DNA of 46,871 bases, taken from NCBI GenBank assembly GCA_903842675.1, contig CAIMMQ010000045.1, forward strand, positions 1 to 46,871, in the 5' to 3' direction. Position numbers and translations under genes: made by a program. The notes under the pieces were generated by a model. That model had not been told where the DNA came from, did not search any database, and saw only the letters and a program-made list of their open reading frames with translations. The stretch is from an uncultured Actinomycetes bacterium. Lineage in GTDB: Bacteria > Actinomycetota > Actinomycetes > Nanopelagicales > Nanopelagicaceae. This document shows positions 35,788 through 44,340 of the stretch, one piece after another (the first letter of the stretch is position 1; every line of letters starts with the position of its first letter).

Positions 35788-36918
35788 TTAAGACTTGTCT
35801 GCCCTTGGATAAACAACTTCATCGAGTATCAAAAGTACCGCAGCTGCGATCGGCACCGAGAGTATTCCGCCAACAATTCCCAGCAAACTAGTTCCGATCA
35901 TCACGGCAATAATTGTGACAAGCCCTGGGATCGAAAGTGAATGCTTCATTATTCTTGGCATAATTAAATAGTTTTCAATCTGTACATAAATTAAGTAAGC
36001 CAAGAATGCGATGATTGCAGCGGTAGGGGATTTGCTGAGGGCTACAAGTGTCACGATCGTTATTCCCAAGAAATGTCCAACCAACGGAATAAGTCCACAG
36101 AATAAAACAACCATTGCAAGCGCCGCTTTGTATGGGAGATTGAGAGCAAATCCAAGAACTAATGCAAATATCCCAGCAATGAATGCGACGGATACTTGGC
36201 CACCTACGAAGGCGCCAACTCTAAAAATGATTGCATCGCTGATTTTTGATACCCGAGCGCGACGTGTTGCAGGAACAATTCGGTAGGCAACTTGTGTAAC
36301 GCTAGGAAGTGAGGCCAAGAAATACAGAGTGAGAATCAAAATAGTTAGCGTGGCGACTGCGCCAGAGAGCACGGCTTTTCCAACACCGATCACGCCACCA
36401 AATGCTCCAACAACTAGTTGGCCATCTTTAATCGAAGCCGAAACTTTCTTCTGAATTGAATCGATGATTCCATAGTGGTCATTTAAATAATTTAAAGTTG
36501 AATTGCTTTTCAAGTCCCCAACAATTGTCGGTGCATTAGCAATCAGCGAGTTCACTTGGTCAACCAATGGTGGAATAGCAATCCAGATAAACAGTGCAAC
36601 AAATCCGATTACTCCTGCTACGACGGTGGCAACTGCAGCGGGCCGCTTAAGACCGCGCTTTTGAATAAATAGAACCGCAGGATTTAAACCTGCAGCAAAG
36701 AAGAGCGAGATGATGATCAAGACAAATACTTGGCTAGTTGAGGCGAGTGCTCTCAGTAAAGTGATAGAGCACACAGCTCCCGCAGCTCCAAGGAATCCAA
36801 AATAAAATGGATGTGACTGATTGAGTGGCTCTCCCAATGAACCAAAATCTTCCGGCACCTGAACTTTCTTAGTCCGCTTTAGAGTGCCTCGCTTTAGAAT
36901 TGGTTTTAAGGTTGCCAT
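35788..36918 (-). CDS. AI-2E family (PerM/TqsA-like) permease
   Basis: A 376-residue membrane protein with about eight hydrophobic helices, typical of the AI-2E transporter family: IIISLFFAAGLNPAVLFIQKRGL, the conserved FVGGQVSVAFI region, and the late GHFLGITIVTLVALSKSPTAA. Known members export AI-2 or act as Na+/H+ antiporters; there is no hint of the substrate here. ATG 36918 has the leaderless -10 TAAAAT on the minus strand (complement of 36925-36930). Confidence 0.88.
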   Translation of the reverse strand: MATLKPILKRGTLKRTKKVQVPEDFGSLGEPLNQSHPFYFGFLGAAGAVCSITLLRALASTSQVFVLIIISLFFAAGLNPAVLFIQKRGLKRPAAVATVVAGVIGFVALFIWIAIPPLVDQVNSLIANAPTIVGDLKSNSTLNYLNDHYGIIDSIQKKVSASIKDGQLVVGAFGGVIGVGKAVLSGAVATLTILILTLYFLASLPSVTQVAYRIVPATRRARVSKISDAIIFRVGAFVGGQVSVAFIAGIFALVLGFALNLPYKAALAMVVLFCGLIPLVGHFLGITIVTLVALSKSPTAAIIAFLAYLIYVQIENYLIMPRIMKHSLSIPGLVTIIAVMIGTSLLGIVGGILSVPIAAAVLLILDEVVYPRADKS

Positions 36919-36924
36919 GTGTGG

Positions 36925-36930
36925 ATTTTA
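36925..36930 (-). promoter_or_regulatory. Putative leaderless -10 element of the AI-2E gene
   Basis: On the minus strand this reads TAAAAT (TANNNT) and ends 7 bases before the ATG at 36918. The divergent gene starts 37 bases away. Confidence 0.45.
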
Positions 36931-36966
36931 ACCTTCCGTTAAACCAAAATAGGAGAGAATGGCTCC

Positions 36967-38220
36967 GTGGCTGACCTTCGAATAACTGGACTCCCAGAGG
37001 AGATGTCTACTCTGGCGCGCTTGCCTTGGGCAGTGCCTCTCGAGAGCTGGCCCGAGGATGCGTCACTTACTGACATGCGAGGTATTTCGCGCCACGTAGT
37101 TCGCCTTGTGCGTCCGGAAGCCACGCAAGAATCAATGATTTATGCGATCAAAGAGACCGTTCCAGAATTTGCCAATCGGGAATACTCGCTGCTGCGTGAA
37201 TTAAATAATAGAAGTGCGCCATGTGTTGAACCAGTTGCCGTGATTATGAATCGCACTGATACCAAAGGCGATGAATTGCCTGCGGCGCTTGTCACACATT
37301 ACCTACCATTCTCACTTCCTTATCGCGTAATTTTGAGTGAACAGATCACGCCACACGAGATTACAAATATGGCTAATGCGCTGGCACTTCTTCTGGTGCG
37401 TCTACACCTGCTTGGTTTCTGGTGGGGCGATTGTTCGCTCTCAAACACTCTATTCCGGCGCGATGCTGATCAGTTTGCGGCCTATCTCGTTGATGCCGAA
37501 ACAGGCGAGTTTCAAACCAAATTATCCGATGGTCAACGCGAACACGATTTAGAAATTGCGCTATTCAATGTTGCGGCCGAATTGGATGACCTCCAGATTG
37601 CAGGTGTACTTCAGAAAGATATGGATCCAATCCGTGCGAGTGAGGGGTTGATCAAGCGCTATCGCAGACTTTGGAAGGCGCTTAAAGAACCACAGATGCT
37701 TGATCCAAATGATCGTCATGCAGTTGAACGAGCGATGCGTACTCTCCAAGATTTAGGTTTCGCAGTAGAAGAAGTCGAAGTATCTATCAGTGGCGATAAA
37801 CAAGAATTGAAATTCCAGCCTAAATTAGTGGCGGCTGGTTATCACCAACAGCGATTACTCGAACTACTTGGAATCCAGGCCGAGGAGCTCCAGGCCAAAA
37901 GATTACTTGCTTCATTTGATCGATTCCGTGGCCGTGAGGCCGCACCAAAACCTCCAATACATGACAGTGCACGCCGATGGTTGCGAGATACCTATCATCA
38001 CGTAATGAACCAAGTGCCACTTGAACTTCGCGATCGCGTTGAGCAAACTCAAATGTTTCACGAGATATTAGAACATCGTTGGTACCTAGGGGAAAAAGCT
38101 GGCCATGATTTAGGTCTGGATTACGCAACCAAGGATTACATCGAGAACATCCTGCCTTTCAGATCTTATGTCGGCATCAGCACACCTGGTATTCACGAAC
38201 CACACGCTGTAAAAAATTAA
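36967..38220 (+). CDS. DUF4032 protein with a kinase-like fold
   Basis: The 417 residues begin with a lipopolysaccharide-kinase/protein-kinase-like domain: Lys62 (YAIKET) and Glu72 as nucleotide-site candidates, then WGDCSLSN with Asp155 and Asn160 as the catalytic loop, and VDAETGE with Asp176 as the metal site. The C-terminal ~200 residues form the DUF4032 domain with HHVMNQVP and LEHRWYLGEKAG. The family is actinobacterial with no established function. The GTG at 36967 is in frame; the ATG at 36959 is not. It is divergent from the AI-2E gene. Confidence 0.87.
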   Translation: MADLRITGLPEEMSTLARLPWAVPLESWPEDASLTDMRGISRHVVRLVRPEATQESMIYAIKETVPEFANREYSLLRELNNRSAPCVEPVAVIMNRTDTKGDELPAALVTHYLPFSLPYRVILSEQITPHEITNMANALALLLVRLHLLGFWWGDCSLSNTLFRRDADQFAAYLVDAETGEFQTKLSDGQREHDLEIALFNVAAELDDLQIAGVLQKDMDPIRASEGLIKRYRRLWKALKEPQMLDPNDRHAVERAMRTLQDLGFAVEEVEVSISGDKQELKFQPKLVAAGYHQQRLLELLGIQAEELQAKRLLASFDRFRGREAAPKPPIHDSARRWLRDTYHHVMNQVPLELRDRVEQTQMFHEILEHRWYLGEKAGHDLGLDYATKDYIENILPFRSYVGISTPGIHEPHAVKN

Positions 38221-38241
38221 TATTGCGCTTAATTTATTGAC

Positions 38242-38247
38242 TAAGAT
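38242..38247 (+). promoter_or_regulatory. Putative leaderless -10 element of the YbbN-like gene
   Basis: TAAGAT (TANNNT) ends 7 bases before the ATG at 38254; no Shine-Dalgarno is seen. Confidence 0.5.
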
Positions 38248-38253
38248 AAATCC

Positions 38254-39153
38254 ATGAGCTTGCCGCCCCTTCCCAAGAATTTTGCGAGAGCGGTTGATTT
38301 AAGTGGACTTGGTAAAACAGCAGAAGTCATGGAGACAATTCCTGGAATTGTCGTTAATCAAGAAAATCTCATCAGCGAAATTCTTCCGCAATCCAATAGC
38401 AAAGTCGTAATACTTGTCTGCTGGTCCCCGCGCAGTACCCAGGCGATCAGTTTGTTGGAGGTAATGGGGAAATTTGAGGCCCTTGATACAAATAGCGATG
38501 GGGATAAAACTTGGGTTCTTGGAACTGTAAACGTTGATGCTGAGCCGCAAGTTGCTCAGGCACTCCAAGTTCAATCAGTTCCACTTGCAATAGCAGTGAT
38601 CCAAGAGCAGATAGTTCCGCTCTTTGAATCCGCCCCACCTGAAGATCAGATTCGCCAAGTAATTACCAAAGTCATTTCACTTGCGGCAGATCGTGGTGTT
38701 GGTTCGACTACCGAAGGCGCACCTGTTCCAGAAGTACCAATGGAACCCGAAGAGGAAATTGCCATGAACGCAATGGCCGAAGGCGATTTCGTTGCCGCAA
38801 AAGCAGCTTATGAAAAGTGGCTGGCACGTAAACCAGGGGATAACTTGGCAAAGTTAGGACTTGCTCAAACTGAATTAATAATCCGTATTACCGGACTCGA
38901 CGCAAAAGATATTTTGGCAAAAGCGGCACTTGCACCAAATGATCTAACCCTTGCAATTCAAGCCGCTGATCTAGAAATAGCCAATGGCGATAATAGATCG
39001 GCATTCGATCGCTTAATTAAGCTGGTTAAAATTCTTGAAGATCCAGATCGCAAGAGAGCCCGCGATCATCTAATCCAACTCTTCTCGCTCGTTGATCCGC
39101 AGGATCCAGATTTAGTTAAAGCCCGTCAACAATTGGCAAGTGCGCTCTTTTGA
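38254..39153 (+). CDS. YbbN-like thioredoxin-fold/TPR co-chaperone
   Basis: A 299-residue protein with an N-terminal thioredoxin fold (about residues 30-150) and a C-terminal TPR-like helical region (about 165-299, AMAEGDFVAAKAAYEKWLARKPGDNLA). The redox motif expected as WCGPC is replaced: C56-W-S-P-R-S aligns with FWAPWC, and both active-site cysteines are missing, so it should not be a disulfide reductase. This matches actinobacterial YbbN-type proteins (CnoX family), which act as chaperones. It has a leaderless -10, and its stop overlaps the MFS start. Confidence 0.85.
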   Translation: MSLPPLPKNFARAVDLSGLGKTAEVMETIPGIVVNQENLISEILPQSNSKVVILVCWSPRSTQAISLLEVMGKFEALDTNSDGDKTWVLGTVNVDAEPQVAQALQVQSVPLAIAVIQEQIVPLFESAPPEDQIRQVITKVISLAADRGVGSTTEGAPVPEVPMEPEEEIAMNAMAEGDFVAAKAAYEKWLARKPGDNLAKLGLAQTELIIRITGLDAKDILAKAALAPNDLTLAIQAADLEIANGDNRSAFDRLIKLVKILEDPDRKRARDHLIQLFSLVDPQDPDLVKARQQLASALF

Positions 39154-40361
39154 AATCAAAAATGTCTCGTCGTGAAAAATGGGCGCTCTATTTAATTTTC
39201 ATGCCTTACGGCATCGGCGCAATGGCAACTATTTCCAGATTTCCAGAGATTCAACACAATTTACATTTAAGTAATGGAACCTTTGGAACTTTCTTGAGTC
39301 TGGGTTCCCTTGGCGGACTTCTAAGCTTCATAACCATCGGTCAGCGCGTGGATCGAATTGGTGTCCGGCCCGTGATGATCGTAAGCTCAATTTCGATGGC
39401 GCTCTCACTCGGATCTGTTCCTCATATTCATCAAGGCTGGATCTGGTTGATTGCAAATATTGTTTTCGGCTTCAGCACAACCGCACTTCACATATCCGTG
39501 AATTCCCAAGGCATACATCGACAGGATGAAATTGGGGAAGTGGTGTTACCTCGTTTTCATGGTTCTTGGAGTCTTGGTGCACTTATAAGTTCCTTGATTG
39601 CCTTGGTCTTAACTTCAAGACTTTCTCTGGCTTGGCATGTGGATATTGTGATGGTTACAACTTGGCTTGCAGTTATGTTCGGCATTTTGCGATCAACGCC
39701 ATATCTAATAAAGGCTTCGACTAATCCAGACCTTGCCAATCGCGTAAATTTCAAAGGGGTAATTAACTCTTTCAAGTTTGAGCCGTTGATTTCAATCGGA
39801 ATGGTCATGGCGATTCAAATTGAATTCGCCACAAATGACTGGTCTGCGATTTATGCCAAGAACACCATTGGGATGAGCGCATCGCTAAGTATTTTGACTT
39901 ACGTTGTATTTATATCGGCAATGATCTCACTTCGCCTAACCATGCACCTTTTACTAAATCATTTCACCGAGCGCACCTTGCTCAAGTTCATTCCCATGAT
40001 TGGTGGCACTGGATTTATCATTGGAATTTTGACTGGAACTTACCTTTCTCATCACAACCGGACGCTGGGATTCATCATCTCTTTGGTTGGGTTTATGTTT
40101 GGGGGATTTGGCTCTTCCTTCATCGCCCCAGTCTTCTTTGGTATCGCGTTTCGCAAATCATCGCTGCCAGGAAGCGTTGTTGTGGCACAACTTGGCTTAA
40201 TTAACGCGGTACTAACTTTTGCAGTGAAGATTGTTATCTCCTGGGTCGCGCAGGCAACAAGTGTTACAACAGCCTTGATGATTCCTGGACTGATGCTCTT
40301 TGGCGTGGTTTATGTATCAAAAATTGGCAGCAACGAAAGAACCTCGCAGCCTAAGTTTTAA
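39150..40361 (+). CDS. MFS transporter
   Basis: About 400 residues with twelve membrane helices. The loop between helices 2 and 3 has GQRVDRIGVRP, the MFS A-motif form. Close relatives are the bacterial sugar/drug MFS proteins of unknown substrate, with GFSTTALHISVNSQG in helix 4-5. TTG at 39150 overlaps the previous stop (TTGA); ATG at 39162 is an alternative start. Its stop lies three bases before the aceE stop from the other strand. Confidence 0.85.
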   Translation: MKSKMSRREKWALYLIFMPYGIGAMATISRFPEIQHNLHLSNGTFGTFLSLGSLGGLLSFITIGQRVDRIGVRPVMIVSSISMALSLGSVPHIHQGWIWLIANIVFGFSTTALHISVNSQGIHRQDEIGEVVLPRFHGSWSLGALISSLIALVLTSRLSLAWHVDIVMVTTWLAVMFGILRSTPYLIKASTNPDLANRVNFKGVINSFKFEPLISIGMVMAIQIEFATNDWSAIYAKNTIGMSASLSILTYVVFISAMISLRLTMHLLLNHFTERTLLKFIPMIGGTGFIIGILTGTYLSHHNRTLGFIISLVGFMFGGFGSSFIAPVFFGIAFRKSSLPGSVVVAQLGLINAVLTFAVKIVISWVAQATSVTTALMIPGLMLFGVVYVSKIGSNERTSQPKF

Positions 40362-40364
40362 AGA

Positions 40365-43091
40365 TCAGCCAGAACCTTCAGTATTACCTGGGTCGGCAGC
40401 ACTGATGTCATGGATCTGATACTTCTCAATTGCTTCACGAACTACTTTGCTCTTAATCTCGCCAGATTCAGCAAGGCTTGCAAGAGTTGCAATCACGATT
40501 GATTCAGCGTCAACCTTAAAGTGACGACGAAGAGCGCCACGAGTATCTGATAGACCAAAGCCATCAGTTCCAAGTGATTTAAATTTTCCTGGGACATATG
40601 CGGCAATTTGATCTTGAACTGCGCGCATGAAATCACTGACGGCAATGACTGGACCTTCTTGGCCCTTTAACTTCTTAGTTAGGTACGCGCTCTTCTGGTC
40701 ATCTGGGTTCAACAAGTTATGGCGATCAATTTCAAGACCATCACGGCGTAGTTCGTTCCATGAAGTTACTGACCAAACATTCGCACTTACGCCCCACTCA
40801 TCAGCAAGAAGTTTCTGCGCCTTAAGCGCCCAGTTCATTGCAACACCAGATGCGAGAAGTTGGACCTTCTTCTTACCGCTCTGTGCTGGAGAAAATAGGT
40901 AAATACCTTTTAGAAGTCCATCGACATCCAAGTTTGTTGGTTCAGCAGGTTGAACGTATGGCTCGTTATAGACAGTCAGGTAGTAATAAACATTCTCGCT
41001 ATTTTCGCCATACATGCGTCGTAAACCATCGCGAACAATGTGCCCAAGCTCGTATCCGAATGCTGGGTCATATGAAACAACCGCAGGGTTGGTGGATGCG
41101 ATCAAATGTGAATGGCCATCTTCATGTTGCAGACCTTCACCATTAAGAGTTGTACGTCCTGCAGTGGCACCCAGAACAAAACCACGTGTCATCTGATCTG
41201 AGGCGGCCCAGAAAGCATCTCCGGTGCGTTGGAAGCCGAACATTGAGTAGAAGATGTAGACCGGAATCATCGGAACATCATGTGTTGCATATGAAGTTCC
41301 AACGGCGGTAAATGATGCAACCGACCCAGCTTCGTTAATTCCTTCGTGCAAGATTACGCCTGAAGTTGATTCCTTGTAGGAAAGCATTAGTTCACGGTCA
41401 ACGGATGCATAAGTCTGACCGTGCGGTGAATAAATCTTTAGCGTTGGGAAAAGAGAATCCATTCCGAAGGTACGTGCCTCATCCGGAATGATCGGAACAA
41501 AATGCTTACCCATCCCTGGATCCTTAACGAGATCCTTAAACAAGCGAACAAATGCCATTGTTGTTGCAACTTCTTGTTGTCCAGAACCACGAGCAACTGA
41601 TTCGTAAGTACTCAGTGGTGGTTGTGGAAGTGGTTTGGAATCCTTGTTACGTGAAGGAATTGAACCACCAAGAATTTGGCGGCGCTCCATCATGTATTTG
41701 TATTCAGGGGAGTCCACGCCTGGGTGGTAATAAGGAGGTACCTTCGCATCGATCTGTTCATCGGTTAGTGGAATACCAAGAGTGTCACGGAATGCAAGAA
41801 GATCCTCGTGCGTCATCTTCTTCATTTGGTGAGTTGAATTTCTCGCCTCAAAGTGCGAACCAAGAGTCCAACCCTTAATTGTCTTAGCAAGAATTACAGT
41901 TGGCTTACCATTTCGTTCGGTCGCCGTCTTGTAGGCAGCAAATAATTTACGATAATCATGGCCACCGCGCTTAAGTGCCCAGATTTTCTCATCGCTCCAG
42001 TTTGCGACCATTGCAGCAGTACGTGGATCGCGACCAAAGAAGTGTTCGCGGACATATGCACCAGATTCAGCTTTAAATGTTTGATAATCGCCATCAGTTG
42101 TGTTGTTCATTAAATTAACAAGTGCACCTTCGCGGTCCATCGCAAGAAGTTCATCCCACTCGCGGCCCCAAACAACTTTGATTACGTTCCAGCCAGCGCC
42201 ACCGAAGATTGATTCAAGTTCTTGAATAATCTTGCCATTTCCACGTACTGGTCCATCTAGGCGTTGCAAGTTGCAGTTAATTACAAAAGTTAAGTTATCT
42301 AGATTCTCACGAGCCGCAAGACTGATAGCGCCAATAGATTCTGGTTCATCCATTTCGCCATCGCCCAAAAATGCCCAGACATTTTGATCACTTGTGTCTT
42401 TGATGCCGCGACCATTTAAGTAACGATTAAAGCGTGCTTGGTAAATTGCATTGATTGGTCCGATACCCATTGAAACTGTTGGGAACTCCCAGAACTCTGG
42501 CATTAAGCGTGGGTGTGGGTAAGAAGATAATCCACCACCATCGTGTGAAAGTTCTTGACGGAATCCATCCATCTGCTTTTCAGTTAAGCGACCTTCCATA
42601 AAGGCACGCGCATACATTCCAGGACTTGCATGTCCCTGAAAGAAAATTTGATCTCCGCCACCGGCATGGTTTTTACCGCGGAAGAAATGGTTAAAACCAA
42701 CTTCATAAAGTGAAGCTGAAGATGCATAAGTTGAAATGTGTCCACCAACTCCGATGCCAGGGCGTTGTGCACGATGCACCATGATCGCTGCGTTCCAACG
42801 AATGAAAGCGCGAATGCGACGCTCGATCGCTTCATCACCAGGGAAGGCTGGTTCTCTTGCTGGAGGAATTGAATTTATGTAATCAGTTGAGCGGAGCGCA
42901 GACACACCAAGATTTTTCTCCTCGGCGCGACGCAGTATCGAAAGCATCAAATAACGAGCGCGAACTGGACCAGCATTCGCGAGCACGGCATCTAGCGATT
43001 GGTTCCACTCGGCGGTCTCGGTCGGATCAGTATCAATTAGCTGTTCAATGAAGTCTTCTGATGTTTTGTGCTTGTCATCCGCTGTGGCCAT
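40365..43091 (-). CDS. aceE: Pyruvate dehydrogenase E1 component, homodimeric AceE
   Basis: Thiamine-diphosphate-dependent E1 subunit that decarboxylates pyruvate and transfers acetyl to the lipoyl E2; in actinobacteria it joins a mixed complex with 2-oxoglutarate dehydrogenase. The TPP-binding motif is visible as [10 protein letters not shown] with a following N-rich region, and the N-terminal dimer domain begins [13 protein letters not shown]. With ATG 43091 it has 908 residues; ATG 43097 is an alternative, but AAAGGA is then too close. DUF3052 and the AhpE-like gene on the other side form the conserved Mycobacterium neighbourhood (Rv2238c-Rv2241). Confidence 0.97.
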   Translation of the reverse strand: MATADDKHKTSEDFIEQLIDTDPTETAEWNQSLDAVLANAGPVRARYLMLSILRRAEEKNLGVSALRSTDYINSIPPAREPAFPGDEAIERRIRAFIRWNAAIMVHRAQRPGIGVGGHISTYASSASLYEVGFNHFFRGKNHAGGGDQIFFQGHASPGMYARAFMEGRLTEKQMDGFRQELSHDGGGLSSYPHPRLMPEFWEFPTVSMGIGPINAIYQARFNRYLNGRGIKDTSDQNVWAFLGDGEMDEPESIGAISLAARENLDNLTFVINCNLQRLDGPVRGNGKIIQELESIFGGAGWNVIKVVWGREWDELLAMDREGALVNLMNNTTDGDYQTFKAESGAYVREHFFGRDPRTAAMVANWSDEKIWALKRGGHDYRKLFAAYKTATERNGKPTVILAKTIKGWTLGSHFEARNSTHQMKKMTHEDLLAFRDTLGIPLTDEQIDAKVPPYYHPGVDSPEYKYMMERRQILGGSIPSRNKDSKPLPQPPLSTYESVARGSGQQEVATTMAFVRLFKDLVKDPGMGKHFVPIIPDEARTFGMDSLFPTLKIYSPHGQTYASVDRELMLSYKESTSGVILHEGINEAGSVASFTAVGTSYATHDVPMIPVYIFYSMFGFQRTGDAFWAASDQMTRGFVLGATAGRTTLNGEGLQHEDGHSHLIASTNPAVVSYDPAFGYELGHIVRDGLRRMYGENSENVYYYLTVYNEPYVQPAEPTNLDVDGLLKGIYLFSPAQSGKKKVQLLASGVAMNWALKAQKLLADEWGVSANVWSVTSWNELRRDGLEIDRHNLLNPDDQKSAYLTKKLKGQEGPVIAVSDFMRAVQDQIAAYVPGKFKSLGTDGFGLSDTRGALRRHFKVDAESIVIATLASLAESGEIKSKVVREAIEKYQIHDISAADPGNTEGSG

Positions 43092-43123
43092 GCCCATATC
43101 CTTTCACGAATTTGCCCCTACCC

Positions 43124-43133
43124 CTTGCGCAAG
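43124..43133. promoter_or_regulatory. Palindrome in the aceE promoter region
   Basis: CTTGCGCAAG is a perfect 10-bp palindrome 33 bases upstream of the aceE ATG; TTTGCC (43111-43116) and GGCAAA (43135-43140) form an outer inverted repeat. It is a candidate operator for a carbon-metabolism regulator; none is named. Confidence 0.45.
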
Positions 43134-43160
43134 TGGCAAAGGTTCGGTGGACTACTCCCA

Positions 43161-43230
43161 TGTGATCCAGTGGAATCCAGCCAATCAGGTTGGTCTAGGT
43201 TTATCTGGGTTGATCTAGGTTGATATACAT
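43161..43230 (+). repeat. 10-bp-periodic repeat array between aceE and DUF3052
   Basis: Seven successive 10-base blocks resemble each other: two end in GATCCAG or AATCCAG, four follow the pattern T(G/T)(G/A)TCT(A/G)GGT or its variant, and the last ends TATACAT. The three blocks 43191-43220 are the clearest (TGGTCTAGGT, TTATCTGGGT, TGATCTAGGT). Repeats in phase with one DNA turn could bind a regulator cooperatively or bend DNA. The last block contains a possible -10 of the DUF3052 gene. Confidence 0.55.
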
Positions 43231-43271
43231 AACTAAATTGCCAGGAACGAGGGAAGGGAGCAAGAGCCCCA

Positions 43272-43679
43272 ATGGGGTCAGATCAGGTGGTTGAACGCCT
43301 TGGATTGAAATCCGGCGATCTAATTTTAGAAGTTGGCCTTGATTCCGATTGCGACAATGAACTTCGCGCGGCAATCCAAAAGGTAACTGGTAACGAATTT
43401 ATTGAAGATGCGGCTACTGATGTTGTAGATGCCGTATTGCTTTGGTGGCGCGATGAAGATGGCGATCTTGTAGATGAACTTATGGATGGCCTGACATATT
43501 TAACGCAAAATGGACCGATCTGGCTCTTCACACCAAAGGTCGGGCGAGCAGGCTATGTAGAACCAAGTGACATTCAAGATGCCGCGCCAACCGCCGGGCT
43601 CTCTCAGACGGTATCTTTCACCGTTGGAGCGGACTGGACCGCAACAAGATTGGTTGCCAGAAAAGGTAACCGCAAATAA
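43272..43679 (+). CDS. DUF3052 family protein
   Basis: A 135-residue actinobacterial protein of the DUF3052 family, beginning ERLGLKSGDLILEVGLDSDCD, with the acidic centre WWRDEDGDLVDELMD. The fold resembles ones with a methyltransferase-like nucleotide region, but there is no proven function. A GGGAG lies 11 bases before ATG 43272. It always sits beside aceE and the AhpE gene in the Mycobacterium order, as here; the AhpE-like gene starts 14 bases after it. Confidence 0.88.
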   Translation: MGSDQVVERLGLKSGDLILEVGLDSDCDNELRAAIQKVTGNEFIEDAATDVVDAVLLWWRDEDGDLVDELMDGLTYLTQNGPIWLFTPKVGRAGYVEPSDIQDAAPTAGLSQTVSFTVGADWTATRLVARKGNRK

Positions 43680-43693
43680 CTGAAGGGCAATAA

Positions 43694-44152
43694 ATGTCAT
43701 TAACAATTGGTTCACCAGCACCTCAATTTTCATTAACTAATCAGCACGGTGAAAACATTTCACTTGCAGATTACAAGGGCAAGAAGAACGTCGTAGTTCT
43801 CTTCTACCCATTCGCATTCTCTGGAATTTGCACAGGTGAACTTTGCGGACTGCGCGATGACCTCGCTGCATTCCAAAATGAGAACGTGGAATTAATCGCA
43901 ATCTCTTGCGATCCAATGTATGCCCAGAAAGCTTTTGCTGAAAAAGAGGGATACAAGTTCCCAGTACTTGCAGATTTCTGGCCGCATGGCGCAGCCGCTA
44001 AGGCATATGGCGTATTCAATGAAGAACGTGGCTGTGCAATACGTGGAACTTTCATCATCGATAAAGAAGGAATCTTGCGTTGGCAGGTCGTTAATGGCCT
44101 CGGCGATGCGCGAAATATCGTTGATTACAAGGCTGCGCTCGCGAGTATTTAA
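43694..44152 (+). CDS. ahpE: AhpE-like peroxiredoxin
   Basis: Thiol peroxidase of the AhpC/TSA superfamily that reduces hydroperoxides. The 152 residues contain the motif YPFAFSGIC with the peroxidatic Cys46 and a second cysteine at 51 (GELCGLRDD); M. tuberculosis AhpE has one Cys at this site, so a resolving role for Cys51 is possible but inferred. A further Arg in CAIRGTF is in the usual place. GAAGGG precedes the ATG at 43694. The gene forms a unit with DUF3052, ended by a strong hairpin. Confidence 0.92.
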   Translation: MSLTIGSPAPQFSLTNQHGENISLADYKGKKNVVVLFYPFAFSGICTGELCGLRDDLAAFQNENVELIAISCDPMYAQKAFAEKEGYKFPVLADFWPHGAAAKAYGVFNEERGCAIRGTFIIDKEGILRWQVVNGLGDARNIVDYKAALASI

Positions 44153-44178
44153 TAGAAATTAAGCATTGATTTTTCATA

Positions 44179-44203
44179 CCCCACTCTCACCTGTAGAGTG
44201 GGG
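44179..44203 (+). terminator. Hairpin terminator after the AhpE-like gene
   Basis: CCCCACTCT and AGAGTGGGG form a perfect 9-bp stem with a 7-base loop, 27 bases after the peroxiredoxin stop and before tRNA-Val. There is no T-run after it, so it would be a U-tract-less terminator. Confidence 0.6.
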
Positions 44204-44226
44204 CACTGAAAGTTGATCGAAAGTTT

Positions 44227-44301
44227 GGGTGCTTAGCTCAGTGGTAGAGCGCCTCGTTTACACCGAGGATGTCGGGGGTTCGAACCCCTCAGCGCCCACC
44301 A
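44227..44301 (+). tRNA. tRNA-Val (anticodon UAC)
   Basis: A full cloverleaf: acceptor stem GGGTGCT/AGCGCCC, D-arm GCTC-loop-GAGC, anticodon stem CCTCG/CGAGG around loop TTTACAC, T-arm with TTCGAAC, and an encoded CCA at 44299-44301. The anticodon TAC is at 44259-44261, which reads GUA and other valine codons. It lies alone between the peroxiredoxin terminator and the zinc-ribbon gene. Confidence 0.98.
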
Positions 44302-44340
44302 GACTTTGGAAAGTTTTATAGCTTCTAAAGAGAGGTATCG

